A stretch of 64,000 nt of DNA from Lactifluus volemus (taxonomy: Eukaryota; Basidiomycota; Agaricomycetes; Russulales; Russulaceae), in contig WTXI01000183.1 of assembly GCA_022376515.1 (NCBI GenBank), positions 1 through 64,000 on the forward strand. Direction: 5' to 3'. Shown here piece by piece: positions 48,519 through 60,796 of this stretch. The notes below the pieces were generated by a model. The model was not told the origin of the DNA and did no database searches. It saw only the letters and a program-made list of their open reading frames with translations. The first letter of the stretch is position 1; every line of letters starts with the position of its first letter. The translations under genes and the position numbers were made by a program.

Positions 48519-49680
48519 TTAAGGGCGATTGAAAAACGAGAAAAGCCTCTGGCCCGGGGGACGATAGGGAACAGGTGACGACTCGAGTGGAGGTGGCAAG
48601 CGCGCACGAGTCTCAGCTATCGTCGGACGAGTTGGGGAAATGCTCTGAGATGGTGCGGACGCCACAGCTGCGTTCGGCGGGGATGGCGTACGACTCGAGT
48701 TGGTATGGACACTGGGAGTCTGTGACTGAGGGACATCCACCGAAGAATGAGGAACGACAACCACGTCATTGAACGTTTGCCGACGGGGGTTCTGCGCAAG
48801 CCGCGGAGTTGATTCAGAGGACGGTACCGCGGAATCCCTGGGTGAAACGTGATGTTGCTGCTGCACTGGGGGCGACTGAGGAAGGGATGGAGAATTCTGT
48901 ATCGGGCGCAGTGGCGAGCCGCGGGTAGAGACCGGGAGGTGACGACGAGGAGGAAGTCGGGCTCGACTGTCAGCGAGTGTCGGCGTGGTCGTCGGAAAAA
49001 CGACGGTCGAGCTGCTGTGAACTAGACTCGATCCTGTTGCCGGCATACGCGGGACCATCCGAGTCGCCCTGGCGTTCAGAAATTGCCAACTGCGTTGTAT
49101 CTCATTCACCAGGCGGACCAGCTCGTCCACCATGTTCTTGAATTCCTTACTGCGTCGTTCCATGGCGGTGATCTCATTGCGTATCCGCGCGAACATGTCC
49201 TCCATCTCTGTCGGCGTGTCCACTTGCTCTGCTCTGGTATGACAATACCGGCACCATTCCTCGGCGTGGATATGTCGCGTAATTTCTCCCGGGCTGATTC
49301 GTTCGCGAAATGTGAATATGGTGTCCGCGCAGCTCTGAATCGGGGGCAGGTCTTCGCTGCGTACTGCCACTTCACACCCAACGAGGATAGTCGAAAACGT
49401 CTACAACACGGATCAGTCGTTTTGCTCAAGGGCTTGTCGAGCTCCTCACCTTCAATTCAAAGTATAGATGATCTCGAACTTTTTGAAAGAGAAAAGCGCG
49501 AAACGGATAATAATCCGGGTGCTCGACTGACCCGAATACCTTCCACTCGGCGATGCGGAAACGAAGGTACTGGAGTTCGCGTTCCCATTCGCTGAGACGG
49601 GCCTTCAATAAAACGCCTCCCTTTCGATGTATTTCACCACCATAGAGGGAGAGAGAGCTCGAACGGGGAAAGAAAGACAT
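48519..49680 (-). CDS. Hypothetical protein with coiled coil and Pro/Ser-rich tail
   Basis: Not recognised. Exon 1 (49450-49680) begins MSFFPRSSSLSLYGGEIH. A 49-nt intron (49401-49449, GTGAGG and TGTAG borders) leads to exon 2 (48519-49400), giving 370 residues in frame. The N-terminal 70 residues look helical (LSEWERELQYLRFRI). A cysteine/histidine cluster (HAEEWCRYCHTRAEQ) follows at about 120, then a likely coiled coil (EMEDMFARIRNEITAMERR to MVDELVRLVNEIQRSW). The last 190 residues are Pro/Ser-rich and probably disordered. It could be a real lineage-specific protein. The exact splice match is the main support. Confidence 0.55.
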
Positions 49681-51355
49681 CGAGGGCTCCCAATAGCCTG
49701 CGAGACTCCGAGGCGGCCTGCAGTGCGCTTCGGCTCATGAGGTTATTTCGGGCTGAACTGAGTGAGTCCGATGCGATAGTAGCCCAGTTTATACTGTAAT
49801 GTGGCGTCCACCGCTAATACTATTAGCAAAAAGCTAACGCGAGCCCCTTCTTAAAAGGTGGAGATGATTCGTAGCATGGCCGCCGCGCGTAATGGCGTTG
49901 TCAGCCATTGCCGCGGAGGCCTTAGCAGACGGCAGACCCCGGGCTGACTCAACCATGTCTGAACGTCCTCGGGCCCGGCGGACGCTATACTATCCGAGGC
50001 TCTCGGGCTCGCAATGCCTCATCTAAGGAAGCAAGGATTCTTGTCACTACTCCCGGGTTTCCACACTCATCGATAATACCTCAAGTTAATTTTGGGTCGT
50101 TTCGCCACTAGTAAGACCTCTTCCGGTAGACTTTGGGATGGCTGTGGGTTCAAGGAATGCCGGATGACAACATCTGAGATCTAAGTCCTCTGTTGTTATT
50201 CACATCTCAGGGTACATGTCTCTAAAATTACAGCCTCTTAGTCTTCCTTCGGTGCTGCCGAGGATAGCCTCAGTCCTTGCCTTCTACTGTCAGTGAGACA
50301 TTAGCCTCGAGATCCACGTCACGATCTCTTCTCACCTAAGCTCTGTGGGACTATCCAACTTTCTCTAACATATTCTCAATCACGACGGTCCTCCGTAATC
50401 TTCCCGAACGTTTTTAAGCACCTTGAGGTTACTGAATGCGCGACTGAAAACATACACAGCCTTCCACGATTTCCACCCGATGCTTCTTCGAGTCGACTTG
50501 TCCAGTACCGTAAATTCGGACGGACAAGACTCGGTTCGTGGGAAAGAGCGAGAACAGGCACGGTAGTAACTTTTTGCTGCCATTCACTGCACAAACAGAG
50601 AGGTTTCAAAATTTGTTGAGTAGCCGCGCGTTGGCAGAGTGTTGTTCGCGGTACGTGATGAGATGCGGATTTCTGTCCCAGGCTCACCGAACAAAGTCGT
50701 GGATCTCATATTAACCGTTTCATTATTGTAACCAGTTGGTTAACACTTATATGCTAGTTGTACAGTGATCTACTTACTGCTGGTAGAGCCCAATCGGGGA
50801 CATTAAATGTTTCGCAAAACATTAAGAAGATCATTAGTTTCCAAGCAGTGGTACAAGTCAATGGTACAAGTAGATGAGATCATGAGAACGAGTCTATTTC
50901 ATTAAATGTAATTGTCTTTTTATGAATAATAAATCCTTATTTACTGTCATGCTCTGTCCGTGCTGGTGGGCCATGACATGTTGCACCTCACTTACATGAG
51001 ACGTGGCGAAGCTGTAGTGCAGAGTGCAAAGATTGGGTTCATAGGGTAGCAGTGGCTACATGCTCCAAGTTGGTTTGGTAGCTTATGTCATTGGTGGTGT
51101 CAGCAGGCCATCAGGAAAATCTGAGTTTTTCTTAACAACATTTCTAAGCACTTTCAAGCAGGAGGTCTCTAAGCCTGGCCATGCTTAGGCTAAGCTAGGT
51201 CTTCTCCTTAATTTGACTTAGCCAGGGCTTATTTTGGGCTTAGGCTGGGAGATTCACTTAAATGGCAGCTTAGATCTGTGCTTACCAAAAGTTTTCAAGC
51301 ACACCAATTTAGGCAATAAAATCCATATATTGAGGCTAAACTACAACATGAATCA
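49681..51355. other. Intergenic region without a supported gene
   Basis: No ORF here shows family features or coherent splice joins. The part at 51100-51330 is built of words such as GCTTAGGCT and AAGCA in both orientations and looks repeat-derived. Confidence 0.4.
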
Positions 51356-51419
51356 CTAGGACTATGTACAGGAGATCCAATGGTTCCACCAGCCTTGGTG
51401 GAACAGCCCTGGCAGGGGT

Positions 51420-51800
51420 GGGGGCTGCAGGGCCATGGGGAGGTGGTGGTGGTGGAGGTGCGGGAGGAGGCTGCAGGAGGAGGTGAGGCATGTGGGAGGT
51501 GCGAGAGAATGTGTGGGAGGAGGTGAGGCGTGCAGGAGACGCGAGAGAACGTGCAGGAGGTACAGGAGGCATGGGGTGCGAGGGAGCGAGGAAGTGCAGG
51601 AGGAAGTGCAGGAGAAGGCATGGGACATAGGAGAAGGTGTGGGAGGTGTGGGAGGAGGCATGGGAGGTGTGGGAGGAGGCACAGGAGGAGGCACAGGAAG
51701 CATAGGAGGAGGAGGTCCAGGGGGTGGTGGTCCAGGTGACAGAGGTGGCAGCGCAGGAGGAGGCAACGAAAAAAAAAAAAAGAAAAAAAAAAGTCTGCAT
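51420..51800. repeat. Purine-rich low-complexity tract
   Basis: The plus strand is dominated by GGAGG, GTGGGAGG and GGCATGGGAGGTGTG units. The minus strand therefore reads as artificial proline-rich frames. Two A-rich runs (about 51769-51791) follow. The irregular repeat unit and open frames on both strands argue for expanded simple sequence, not a gene. Confidence 0.7.
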
Positions 51801-52380
51801 GTGTTGAGGTGGGGCAGGCAGCATAACAACATACCAGGGTGTCAGCGCAACAACATAGACTGCCTCACAGAGGCAGTGGATCCAAGAGGAGGTGAAAGCA
51901 GTACAGGAGGCACATGACGACACAAGTCACACAACAGAGGCAGAGGCAGAACCAGAGAAGGAGGCAGAGAAGGAGGCAAAGGCAGGGGCAGAGAAGGAGA
52001 GGACATGGAGAAGGCAGCAGTGGGACACATTGGGGTGGGGCAGACAACAACAGAGGGGATAGAGGGAGAGATGGAAAGGGGTGGCAGACTATGAGAGGCA
52101 TGAAAATTAACATTGTGCAAACAGTAGTAAATAATACACCCACTGTAATGACTTAGCGAAAATTTCGCAAGTCACAACTTAGCATATTTTTTTTCAGACT
52201 TTAGTTAAATTACATAAATTAATTTTTTTTTATTTCTGTTTGCTTGTCTTAAGTGTCTTACACATCTTAATTACTTAATGTGCTTATCTTTGGCCTTGAT
52301 CAGTGCGTGAGAAAGTCAGTGCGTGAGAAAGGTACATGAGTAAGTAACAGAATGCGTAACACCACCCTTTCTTCATTTAT
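51801..52380. other. Low-complexity flank and spacer
   Basis: The first part continues with purine-rich GAGGCAGAG-type words (to about 52060). The rest is AT-rich with T runs near 52190 and 52230. No gene is seen. Confidence 0.4.
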
Positions 52381-52706
52381 CATGCTGAACTTCATCGACC
52401 CTTGCGATCAAGGGGGATGGATCCTGGGCACACTCCAAGCATGAAGCCGCAAGGTGGATGCTTGTAGTGCCTGGGTAGGCATATGGTGTCTCAGTTACTG
52501 TATACTAAAGGTCATTGACCCCAGGCCCATGCTGAACTTCATTGACCCTTGCAATCAAGGGGAATGGATCCTGGGCATGCTTCAAGTATGAAGCTGCAAG
52601 GTGGATGCTTAGTAGTGAGCATCCACCTTGCAGCTTCATACTTAGAGTGTGCCCAGGATTCATTCCCCTTGATCACAAGGGTCAATGAAGTTCAGCATGG
52701 CCCAGG
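52381..52706. repeat. Direct and inverted repeat (MITE-like palindrome)
   Basis: A unit starting CATGCTGAACTTCAT occurs at 52381-52468 and again at 52528-52612. It then occurs inverted at about 52616-52699, ending ATGAAGTTCAGCATG. Copies two and three form a near-perfect palindrome with arms of about 84 bp and only a few bases between them. No coding capacity is visible, so it is a non-autonomous element or a fold-back duplication. Confidence 0.7.
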
Positions 52707-53980
52707 TGTGGACCATTCTATGTTCAATAATTGAAGCCTCAGGTTCTGTAGCCACAGCAATGGAGCTAATCAGTGGATCAAGGTACATCCCAACACAACT
52801 ATCCATGTCTTAGTTGCACTCATACCATGACACCTGCCTACTTTCCTGTTGTTTATGACGACCATCAGTCATTGCAACACTAAGCGGCCCAACTACCCTC
52901 TCTTAGTCAACACCATGGGCGTATATTCAACTGGCACTTTTGCATCTTGATGACTACTACATACCCTATAACTCCTCTCTCCCCGCATTCCTTGATGATC
53001 GCACAAATCATGCATACATGTTGGCCTTCGTTTTTCGGTTTTGAGCACTGTGTCATTTAGATTCCTTGTGATGTATTTACTCGTACTCTATACCTATCAG
53101 CCTTTGCCTTGCACTTGCATCCCGTGACATATTAACTAAGACATTCTGGCGTCTCGGAGTAGTGGCCTGCTGTTCATGCCCTCATCCTGACCGAGGAGCG
53201 CTCAGCATCGACCCCTAGCATCTACTCGTCATGGCAAGCTCTACAGTTTTTCTCGGCCCGTCGAACGGCATACGGAACTTATGGGTTGTTACGGAGAGCT
53301 TCTTGAGCCATGCGGTGCGCGTCGAACTACGATGGCGACCCACGTACTCCACCGACTCTCCAGTAGCATTGCCACAATTTCAAACCCCGACATCTGATGT
53401 TCGTATAAGACTTACTTACCGCTGTCCCTATCCCCATTCCAACATGCCCAGGGTGGAGGGAGTGTGACGAGCTGAGATATGCGTGGTGTAAGCAGCTCCA
53501 GCTGGACAGGCTGACTTTCTTTTACAGGAGTGGGACAGATCAGTTGCAGTAGTTGGTGGGTTTTCCTCTTGTACTTCCTTTGTCTGTTCCGTGAGTAGTC
53601 ACACCTATGCGTTACAAAATGAGACTTCAGGCTGCGTTTATATGTCATTTCGGCTATCGGAAGACGGGGTTCTCAGTCTAGCAGGGGTCTCAAGTTCTTG
53701 GCCTGACTCACCCGCCCAGCACCACCGCCATGGCGTCGGGGTTAAACACCACCACTGGAGACGCGTTTATTCCCCTTGAAGAAAGGACTTGCTGGTATAG
53801 ACCGTTAGTTCATGGGCCAAATTTCCTTACGATGATAGGACGCATGCGGTGTATGTGAAGGTTGTCCCAATGTCCTTGGACCAGAGAGATCACGTGGCCC
53901 CACAGACGCGATCACGCGCTCACGGCTCACCACTGGTGTGCAGGATAGTAACCTTGACAAATCTTGCTGCAGAACCTGGG
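52707..53980. other. Intergenic region
   Basis: No gene is supported. Short ORFs here lack recognisable features or usable neighbouring exons. Confidence 0.35.
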
Positions 53981-54293
53981 CCCGTCCAGTGAACAAGCAG
54001 GTCCTGTGGAAAGCGGTGTCCATAAGATTCCAGAGCTTGGCCCAGATTGTTCCAAGGATAGTGTTCCCAAGAAATATCCAACTCGGACACTGTTGCTGAC
54101 CCCTTGATCACAACCTCAGTTGATGGTACAGCTCGAGTCGCCCTGGAAATCAAAGAGCCAAGCTAGTCGACACTAACTTGGACATGGCCTTGTTTCAAGG
54201 TTTCTTGGTTTGGTTTGGTTTCAACAACGCGACTTGGGAGCCTTTTATGGTCACTCCAACTGCCTGTTCATATCCCTTTCCCTGTTAGTTTCT

Positions 54294-54364
54294 GTCGGTT
54301 CCCCCGTCATCTATAACCAAGTTTCTTTGCGATGAACTTGGTTATGGATGACGGGGGAACCGAC
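54294..54364. repeat. 30-bp inverted repeat (fold-back)
   Basis: Arms at 54294-54323 (GTCGGTTCCCCCGTCATC...) and 54335-54364 are inverse complements with one mismatch, around an 11-nt loop. In the paralogous copy (56993-57090) the left arm is present but the right-arm position is replaced by about 60 bp encoding the last zinc finger. The right arm looks like a templated inverted duplication of the left. Confidence 0.8.
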
Positions 54365-54369
54365 ATATC

Positions 54370-55265
54370 GCAGCTGGTGGTGCGTCATGCGCCTTCGTCA
54401 TCTTTTTGTGGCGTTCAAAACTCTTCTTACAACTAAAGCTCACGGTGTGAGAGCGCACTCTTGTGCAGTCTTCACTCCTTGATTAAGACGGGAGTTTCTC
54501 AACCCCCTTTATGCGTCGGACGCATCTTTATATTCTGGGTTTCCCGCTGGATTATCACGGGCTACCTCGGTTGCTGATGGGTTCGTCCTCGAGCTTACCT
54601 CCTCTGTTCCGACAAGCCTTTCAGCACTGTCCTGCTGTGGGTGGTGGACAGAAGTTCGGCTTGGGGTAGGAGCGAGGCCATGCTATTTATGGCAATGCTT
54701 GGAGCCTGGTTTCCATACTCTGCGACCGCAGCCTTGTGCTCTCCATATAATCTCGATGAATTGTTTCGGCTGTCTTCACCTGCGAATTCTCCATGTGGGC
54801 TCAAGCTTGACTCAAGACCGAGTGGCAGTGGTTCACCAAAAACGGCCTCTCAAAAGGCTTCTGTTGGTCCCGGTGCATGGTAAAGTAGCCCCTCGGGCTC
54901 CACGGAAACCTCCAGATATCTCATGGTATTAAAGGGCATCCCGGGAACGTAAGGCATGCTTCTGTGGTTTGTCTGAGTTATGGCCGACCGCTTGGCCAGG
55001 ACAGAAGGGCCTCGGGCTTCCGCAAGCGAGGTAGGTTCGTCCATGATGGCGGCCTGGGCAGACCCGGGGAGACATCTGTCGAGGAGTCCACAACATCACG
55101 AGAGGGTTTGTTGAAACCATCACCCAACCTGGTGCCCGGGTCCAGATGAACGTCTGCTCTTCGGGCGTTCTATAGTGGATCTCTACTCACCAGATTGTCT
55201 TCGATGTCCTTCCAGTACCGCTCCCACCATTCTGAAACGTCATCTGGAGCCAAGTCGTTCTGCAT
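54370..55265 (-). pseudogene. Zinc-finger gene paralogue (dead copy)
   Basis: Duplicate of the gene at 57005-58051. The start (MQNDLAPDDVSEWW, 55265) and the GTGAGT donor are preserved. The frame then meets TGA after GPTEAF (about 54850) and another stop after LSEQRR (about 54595). The first cysteine pair region is frameshifted, and the second finger (CRCG...HRKHC in the paralogue) is removed by the fold-back at 54294-54364. Confidence 0.75.
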
Positions 55266-56479
55266 GACTCGGGCGAGAGGAAGAGAAGGAGAAGTCGCTT
55301 CGGCGCTGACTTGTACACTTCGTGGGAGCTGGCTCAGGCTAAATAGCACGACGACACTTCAAGGGCATAGCCATATCGTTCCGCCCAAGCATCCACTGCC
55401 CTTTACCACTGCAGAAAGTACAAGGTATCTACGCTATATATAGGGATCCGCAGTACTGACTGGTCCATCTGTTCATGACCTTGTTCTCCCTTCAAGTGAT
55501 GTGGCCCTATGCACACCTTCGCCCTAAGTGACAGTTCCGCTAATTGTGTTTGCTCGCGTGCCGAGCTGTGCGGCGATACAACCTCCTGTACAGGTCGCAC
55601 ATGCAGGACTACACGAGGCATTACCATGAAGTAAGGATGTCCGGGAAAAAGAGGTTAGGAACCCATTGGGACTGCATATTGTATCGCCACATAGTACTCA
55701 CTATCTTATAACCCTAACCCTGCTGTTATCTAATCTCAACCTTCCGTTGTAAGTTACCACTGCTAGACGCACCCTTTTTTTTTTCAACGGCTTTTCTCTT
55801 GCTAAATGTCTCTTGTCCATTTGTACGAAATTCCGTGGAGGAAGGCTTTGTAAATCAATTGTAAGCAGGTTCTACAAGCCACGATGTCCCAAGCGCAAGC
55901 ATCGCCGACTCGTCACTTGAAATCAAGCTTGAAATGCGGTCGCCCGACGTCATTTGTTATCTTTAATCAAATGACTATATTCACAATAAGATACAGTAGT
56001 AACTCGAACGAGGTGTGGTCTTTGACCCTCGGCACTCCACGTCACCCCTCTTGAAGCACCGCACCATCCCCGCGCGCGCATTTTTGCGCTCCGTCGCACT
56101 CGATCAGTTTGTCTCTTAGACGGCGCGGTGTGCCCACCGTCTATTAGTAATTGTACACACTTATAACTATCCATTTCATGTCATGCGATGTGGAGACCGC
56201 TCCGGCTTTGCGCCTTGCCTTTGCGCATCTTACCACGATCCCGCCGGAAGGTCTGAGTCGTCACTCGGCAGTTACTACTGATCACCGCCAGTCAAACAAC
56301 CTACCACTGGACCCCTTCAACGTTACAACGTTCAACCCTTCGTTGTCCCTTCTCTTCTAGGAAAGTCCCACTCCAAAAATGTTGTGTTACTCCCTCTCCT
56401 GTCGCCGCTCCATATCCAAGAAAAAGCATGTCTCAGAACTTTTGGACAGGCACGTCCTGTGAAGTACATCCTTATACCC

Positions 56480-59190
56480 AGGCTAGACGGAAGCGGTCTC
56501 CATAAGATTCCAGGGCTTGGCCAAGATTGCTCCAAGGATAGTTGAAGGTACCCACCCGTAATCCAACTCGGACCCATTGTTGCTCACCTCTTGATCACAA
56601 CTTGGAGCTCAGTTGACGATCCAGCACGAGTCGCTTTAGGAACCAAAGAGCCAAGCTAAGTTATTCGACACTAACTTAGACATGACCTTGTTTCAAGATT
56701 TCTTGTTTTGATTTGATTCTGACAACGCGAGCCTTTTATGGTCACTCCAACCTGACTCCGGCCAACCCAAGTAAGAACATATCGCATGCGATTACAACAA
56801 CGACCATTCAACGTAGACGTCTTCATCAAGGTGAAAGCAATTCCCAGAAAACAAGAGTACAGAAGAGAACACATGCCGTTAAAAAACTATGAGAGTTCAA
56901 AGCAGGACGAGCTAGTACAGTATAAGTAAGGGATATCCGGTTCTCAATCCCATTCAACTGTTCATATCCCCTTCCCTATTAGTTGCCGTCGGTTCCCCCA
57001 TCATTCACAGCCAAGTTTCATTGCAATGCTTGCGATGAGTGCTGCAATTATCTTTTCGAAGGATTGTCGATCCACACCGACATACCGCGGCTGATGGTGC
57101 GTCATGCGCCTTTGTCGTCTTTTTGTGGCGTTGCAAACTCTTCTTACAACTAAAACTCACGATGCGAGAGCGCACTCTCGTGCATTCTTCACACCTAAAC
57201 TGAGTTGGGGGTTTCTCAACACCCTTTGTGCGCGTTCCCGTCCGACGCGTCTTTGTATTCTGGGTTCCCGCTGGACCATTACGGGCTGCCTCGGTGGCAG
57301 GCGATAGGCTCGTCCCTGAGCTTACCTCAGGTGAAAGCTTCTGTTCCAGACCTTCCAGCACCGTATTGCTGCGGGTGGGGAACGGGAGTTCCGTCTGAGG
57401 AATGTGTAGGGCCATGCCGTTGACGGCAACATCGGGAGCCTGGTTTCCAGACTCGTCAGCAGCCCCACGCTCTACATATAATTCGCTTCGGTTGTCTTCA
57501 TCCACAAATTCTCCACGTAGGCTCGAGTTTGGCTCAAGACCGAATGGCAGTGGTTCACCAAAAATAGCCTCGGAAAAGGCTTCTGGTGGTGACGGTGCAC
57601 GGTAAAGTAGCCCCTCGTGCTCATATCCCATGGTAAAAAGTGCCATCCCGAGAACGTCTGGCTGTATATGTGGTTTGTTTGACTTATGGCCGACCGCATG
57701 GCCAGGTCAGAAGGGTCTCGGGCTCCTAAAAGCGAGGTGGGTTCGTCCATGATGGTCATACTAGGCAGACCTGGGGAGACATCTGCCGAGGAGCCCACGT
57801 GTGACACAATATTACCATAGGGTTCGTTGAAGCCCTCACCAAAACCGGTGTCCAGATGAACGCCTGCTTGCTGGATGTTCTCTGTTTCTACTACTTCTCC
57901 CTGAGGAAGCTGCCATACCTCATCACCATACGCATTCAGCCTCTATGGGGAAATCTCTACTCACCACTGGCAGATCGTCTTCGAAGTCCTCAAGGATGTC
58001 TTTCCAGTCCCACCATTCTGGAACGTCATCCGGAACCAAGTCGTTCTGCATGACTCGGGCGAGAGGAGGAGAAGGAGGAGAAAGTAAGTCGCTTCGTCGC
58101 TGACTCGTTTACTTCCGCGGATGTTGGCTCAGGCTAAATAGCACGACGCCACCCAAGGGCAGTAGCCATATCGTTCCGCGTACCCAGGCATCCACTGCAC
58201 TTGACCACTGCAGAAAGTACAAGGTATCTACGGCTACATATAGGGATCCGCAGTACTGGGTGGTCCATCTGCTCATGAACTTGTTCTAACTTCAGGTGAT
58301 GTGGCCCATAGTACACGCCTTCGCCCCAAGTGCACAGTTCAGCTAATTGTATTTTCTCGCGTACAGAGCTGTGCGGAGCTACAGCCTCCGGTACAGGTCG
58401 CACGCTCGCAGGACTACACGAGGCATTACCTTGAAGTGAGAATGTCCTAGCAAAAGAGGTTTTAGGAACCCATTGGGACTACATATCGTATCGCCACACT
58501 GGCATACTCACTATCTTATAACCCTAACTCTGCTGTTATCTAATCTCACCGTTCAGCCGTTTCCGTTGTACTAGTAGACGCAGTAGTACCCTTTCATGAA
58601 TGTTTTCAACGGGTTTTTTTTTCTCTGGCCAAACGTTCCTTGTCCCTTTGTACGAAATATAGAGGAGGGAAGCTTTGTAAAATTACTTGTAAGCGGGGTT
58701 CGACAAGGAACGAACGCCACGGCGATGTCCCAAGCACAACCATCGCTGATCCGTCACTTGAAATGCGGACTTTTGTTATCTTTGACCAACGACTATATTC
58801 ACAATAAGATATACAGTAGTAACGCAAACGAGGTGCCGTGGTCTTTGACCCCCCTTACCCGTGCCTCGGCCATCTTGAAGCACCGCACCATCCCCGCGGA
58901 GCGCATTTGGCGCTCCGTCGCGCTCGGCTCGGGCTCGAGCTTGTAACTCTTAGACGGCGCGGCGCGCCCAACCGTCTTACCTAGTAAGACTGTATACACT
59001 TTCATTTACCATGCGAACGTTGGAGACCGCTCCGGCTTTGCGCATCTTACTACGATGCCGCCGGAAGGTCCGAGTCGTCGCTAGCCGGTTACTACTAATC
59101 ACCGACGGTCAAACGACCTACCACCGGACCCCGTTCAACGTTACCAACTCTCTTTCTAGGAAAGTCCCACTCCAAAATTTTCTTTGCGTT
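56480..59190. repeat. Tandem duplication, second copy
   Basis: Counterpart of 53980-56370 carrying the better-preserved zinc-finger gene. The shared upstream part (58400-59190) includes the text around GCACCGCACCATCCCCGCG at 58878, matching 56055. Confidence 0.75.
57005..58051 (-). CDS. Zinc-finger protein, possibly frameshifted
   Basis: Exon 1 (57965-58051) encodes 29 residues starting MQNDLVPDDVPEWWDW, acidic and aromatic like an activation segment. A 64-nt intron (57901-57964, GTGAGT and CTCAG borders) leads to exon 2 in the same frame (GEVVETENIQQAG). Near 57650 the paralogue alignment indicates one missing base, after which the frame of the C-terminal 213 residues takes over. That frame ends with CEECTRVRS...HKKTTKAH and CRCGSTILRKDNCSTHRKHC, C2H2/C2HC-type fingers as in agaricomycete DNA-binding proteins. 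The finger part could also start at its own ATG (57646). DNA binding is likely by motif; targets are unknown. Confidence 0.6.
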
Positions 59191-60796
59191 GCTCTGTGGT
59201 CCATATCCAAGCAAAAAGGCATGAAGACTACTCTCGAACCCCGTGCCGAGGAATGAGTAGAACCAATGTATCAGTTTTTATTTTATTTTCAATTCAGTTT
59301 CAACTCTATAGGTGGGGTCGTCCACCCATACTCGCCTCCGTGTTTGTTATACAATATCCCATTATCGGCGTATTCTGCTGCCTTTTTTTTTTTTCCATTT
59401 TGCAACACCACCGTTTCTATGCATCGGAAGAAGAGGGTGCACGCGCGCGCGCGCAATGATACGAAAATGGAACCTTCAAAGTTTAGAGAGGGTCCGGGGA
59501 CAGTGAATCGTGTATCATAGCTCTCAGGATATCCGAGATCCCCACCGGCAACCCCTCGTCGAAACCTTGGTACACCCACTCGGGCACCCACCCGATCGGA
59601 GGAGAACAAGTAAAACTAAACCTTCCTCCCCCCTTCCCACACGGGTCATTCATGACCGTCCCATAGAAAACATAGTTAGCAAAAAAAAAACGTGGCAAGC
59701 GCCCCGACGCTCATCAGCGTTCATTCAGTTCTTTTCTCACCAATTATATCACCATCCGCTAAAAAGCCACTGAAATTAGCCTGAGAAAACACACAAAACC
59801 TTTTTGATATTTTAGAGTTCGTCATATATATGTATGTATCATTTTATCTCCTCAGGGGGTGTGGGACGAGTTGTGGAGCGCGCGCGTTGCGCGCAAAACG
59901 CGGATCAGATAAACATAGGTCCTACCCATTTTGAGAAAGAGCTACGCCCAACTGAGGTTGTATCGCGGGACGACATGTGAAAGAGAATACAAGCAGAGCG
60001 CTGAACATCGATGAAAAAAAAAAAAAACTCTCTGTAAAAGATGTACAGTATGAGATCCCGTTTCATCACGCACGGATGCTGTTTTTGTAAGTGTTAAACA
60101 GAAAAGGGAAAAGTAAATAAATAAATAAAAATAAAATGAAAAAGCAAATTATATTGAATAACTCTCTTATTTAGAGCAAGACGATTGCAGTCCTTTGTCA
60201 TTCAATTCATCTGGCGAAAACACCAATTTTTAATAACCAGTGGTCGTCAAACGTTTTGATCATAAATGGGACAACTTGCATCCATTTCTACAGTCAAGTG
60301 TCGTAGAATATGATTGTGGGACTGCTTGTGCCAGTGGTCAGATGCAATGGATCGGGGAAGATGCGATAAAAGAATGGCAACCGACGGACGAGCGGCAACA
60401 GGAGATGATAAGCATATGAAAAAAAGCGGCAAGGAATCGAGCCTAACCCGTTATTTATGATATTTATGCTCTGTATTTGAACGTCTCGAACGCTGTCAAT
60501 GTAAAGGTGCCTAGAACCAGTTGCGTCCTATCGATAATACTGTACGTACTCTGCCCAGCGCTCAGCCCACGGTTCTCGACCCTGATTAACCCCGCGCAGT
60601 AACTGGCTGTCGTCATCGAGCCATCTAATCCAATCACGCACACATCCCCAGTTCCACGTACAACACAACGCACCGACGCTAAATTTCCGCCTCGCGCTTG
60701 TCTCTAATGGGCATAGCGTACATTTCCGTATCCTACATCGACCAAAAAAAAAGTCCCGCATCACCTTTATCGCTGCTCCACACAGAAACAGGACGT
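59191..60796. other. Intergenic region
   Basis: No gene is supported. It has long T and A runs (59385, 60014), a GC-alternating tract (about 59438-59452) and an AT-rich section at 60100-60180. The last part is the 3' flank of hexokinase. Confidence 0.4.

Larger units (their letters stand above)
53980..56370. repeat. Tandem duplication, first copy
   Basis: This whole stretch matches 56480-59190, including both flanks of the zinc-finger genes. Examples are the text around GCCTTTTATGGTCACTCCAAC at 54240 and 56737, and ACCCTAAC-rich text at 55710 and 58520. The offset grows from about 2.5 kb to about 2.8 kb, because copy one has several deletions. Confidence 0.75.

Noticed and set aside
50061..50210. 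Possible tRNA-like text (GGTTCAAGG)
   Set aside because: No matching cloverleaf arms could be drawn around it.
51295..51923. Long proline-rich minus-strand frames in the 51-kb region
   Set aside because: They are the reverse of a purine-rich simple repeat. Several frames are open at once and no domain or splice support exists.
53231..53467. A 78-codon plus-strand frame near 53.3 kb
   Set aside because: No recognisable domain, no neighbouring exons, and nothing to separate it from chance.
55700..55735. ACCCTAACCCT-like text resembling a telomere repeat
   Set aside because: Only one or two units occur here and in the duplicate at about 58520, so it is not a telomere or an interstitial array.
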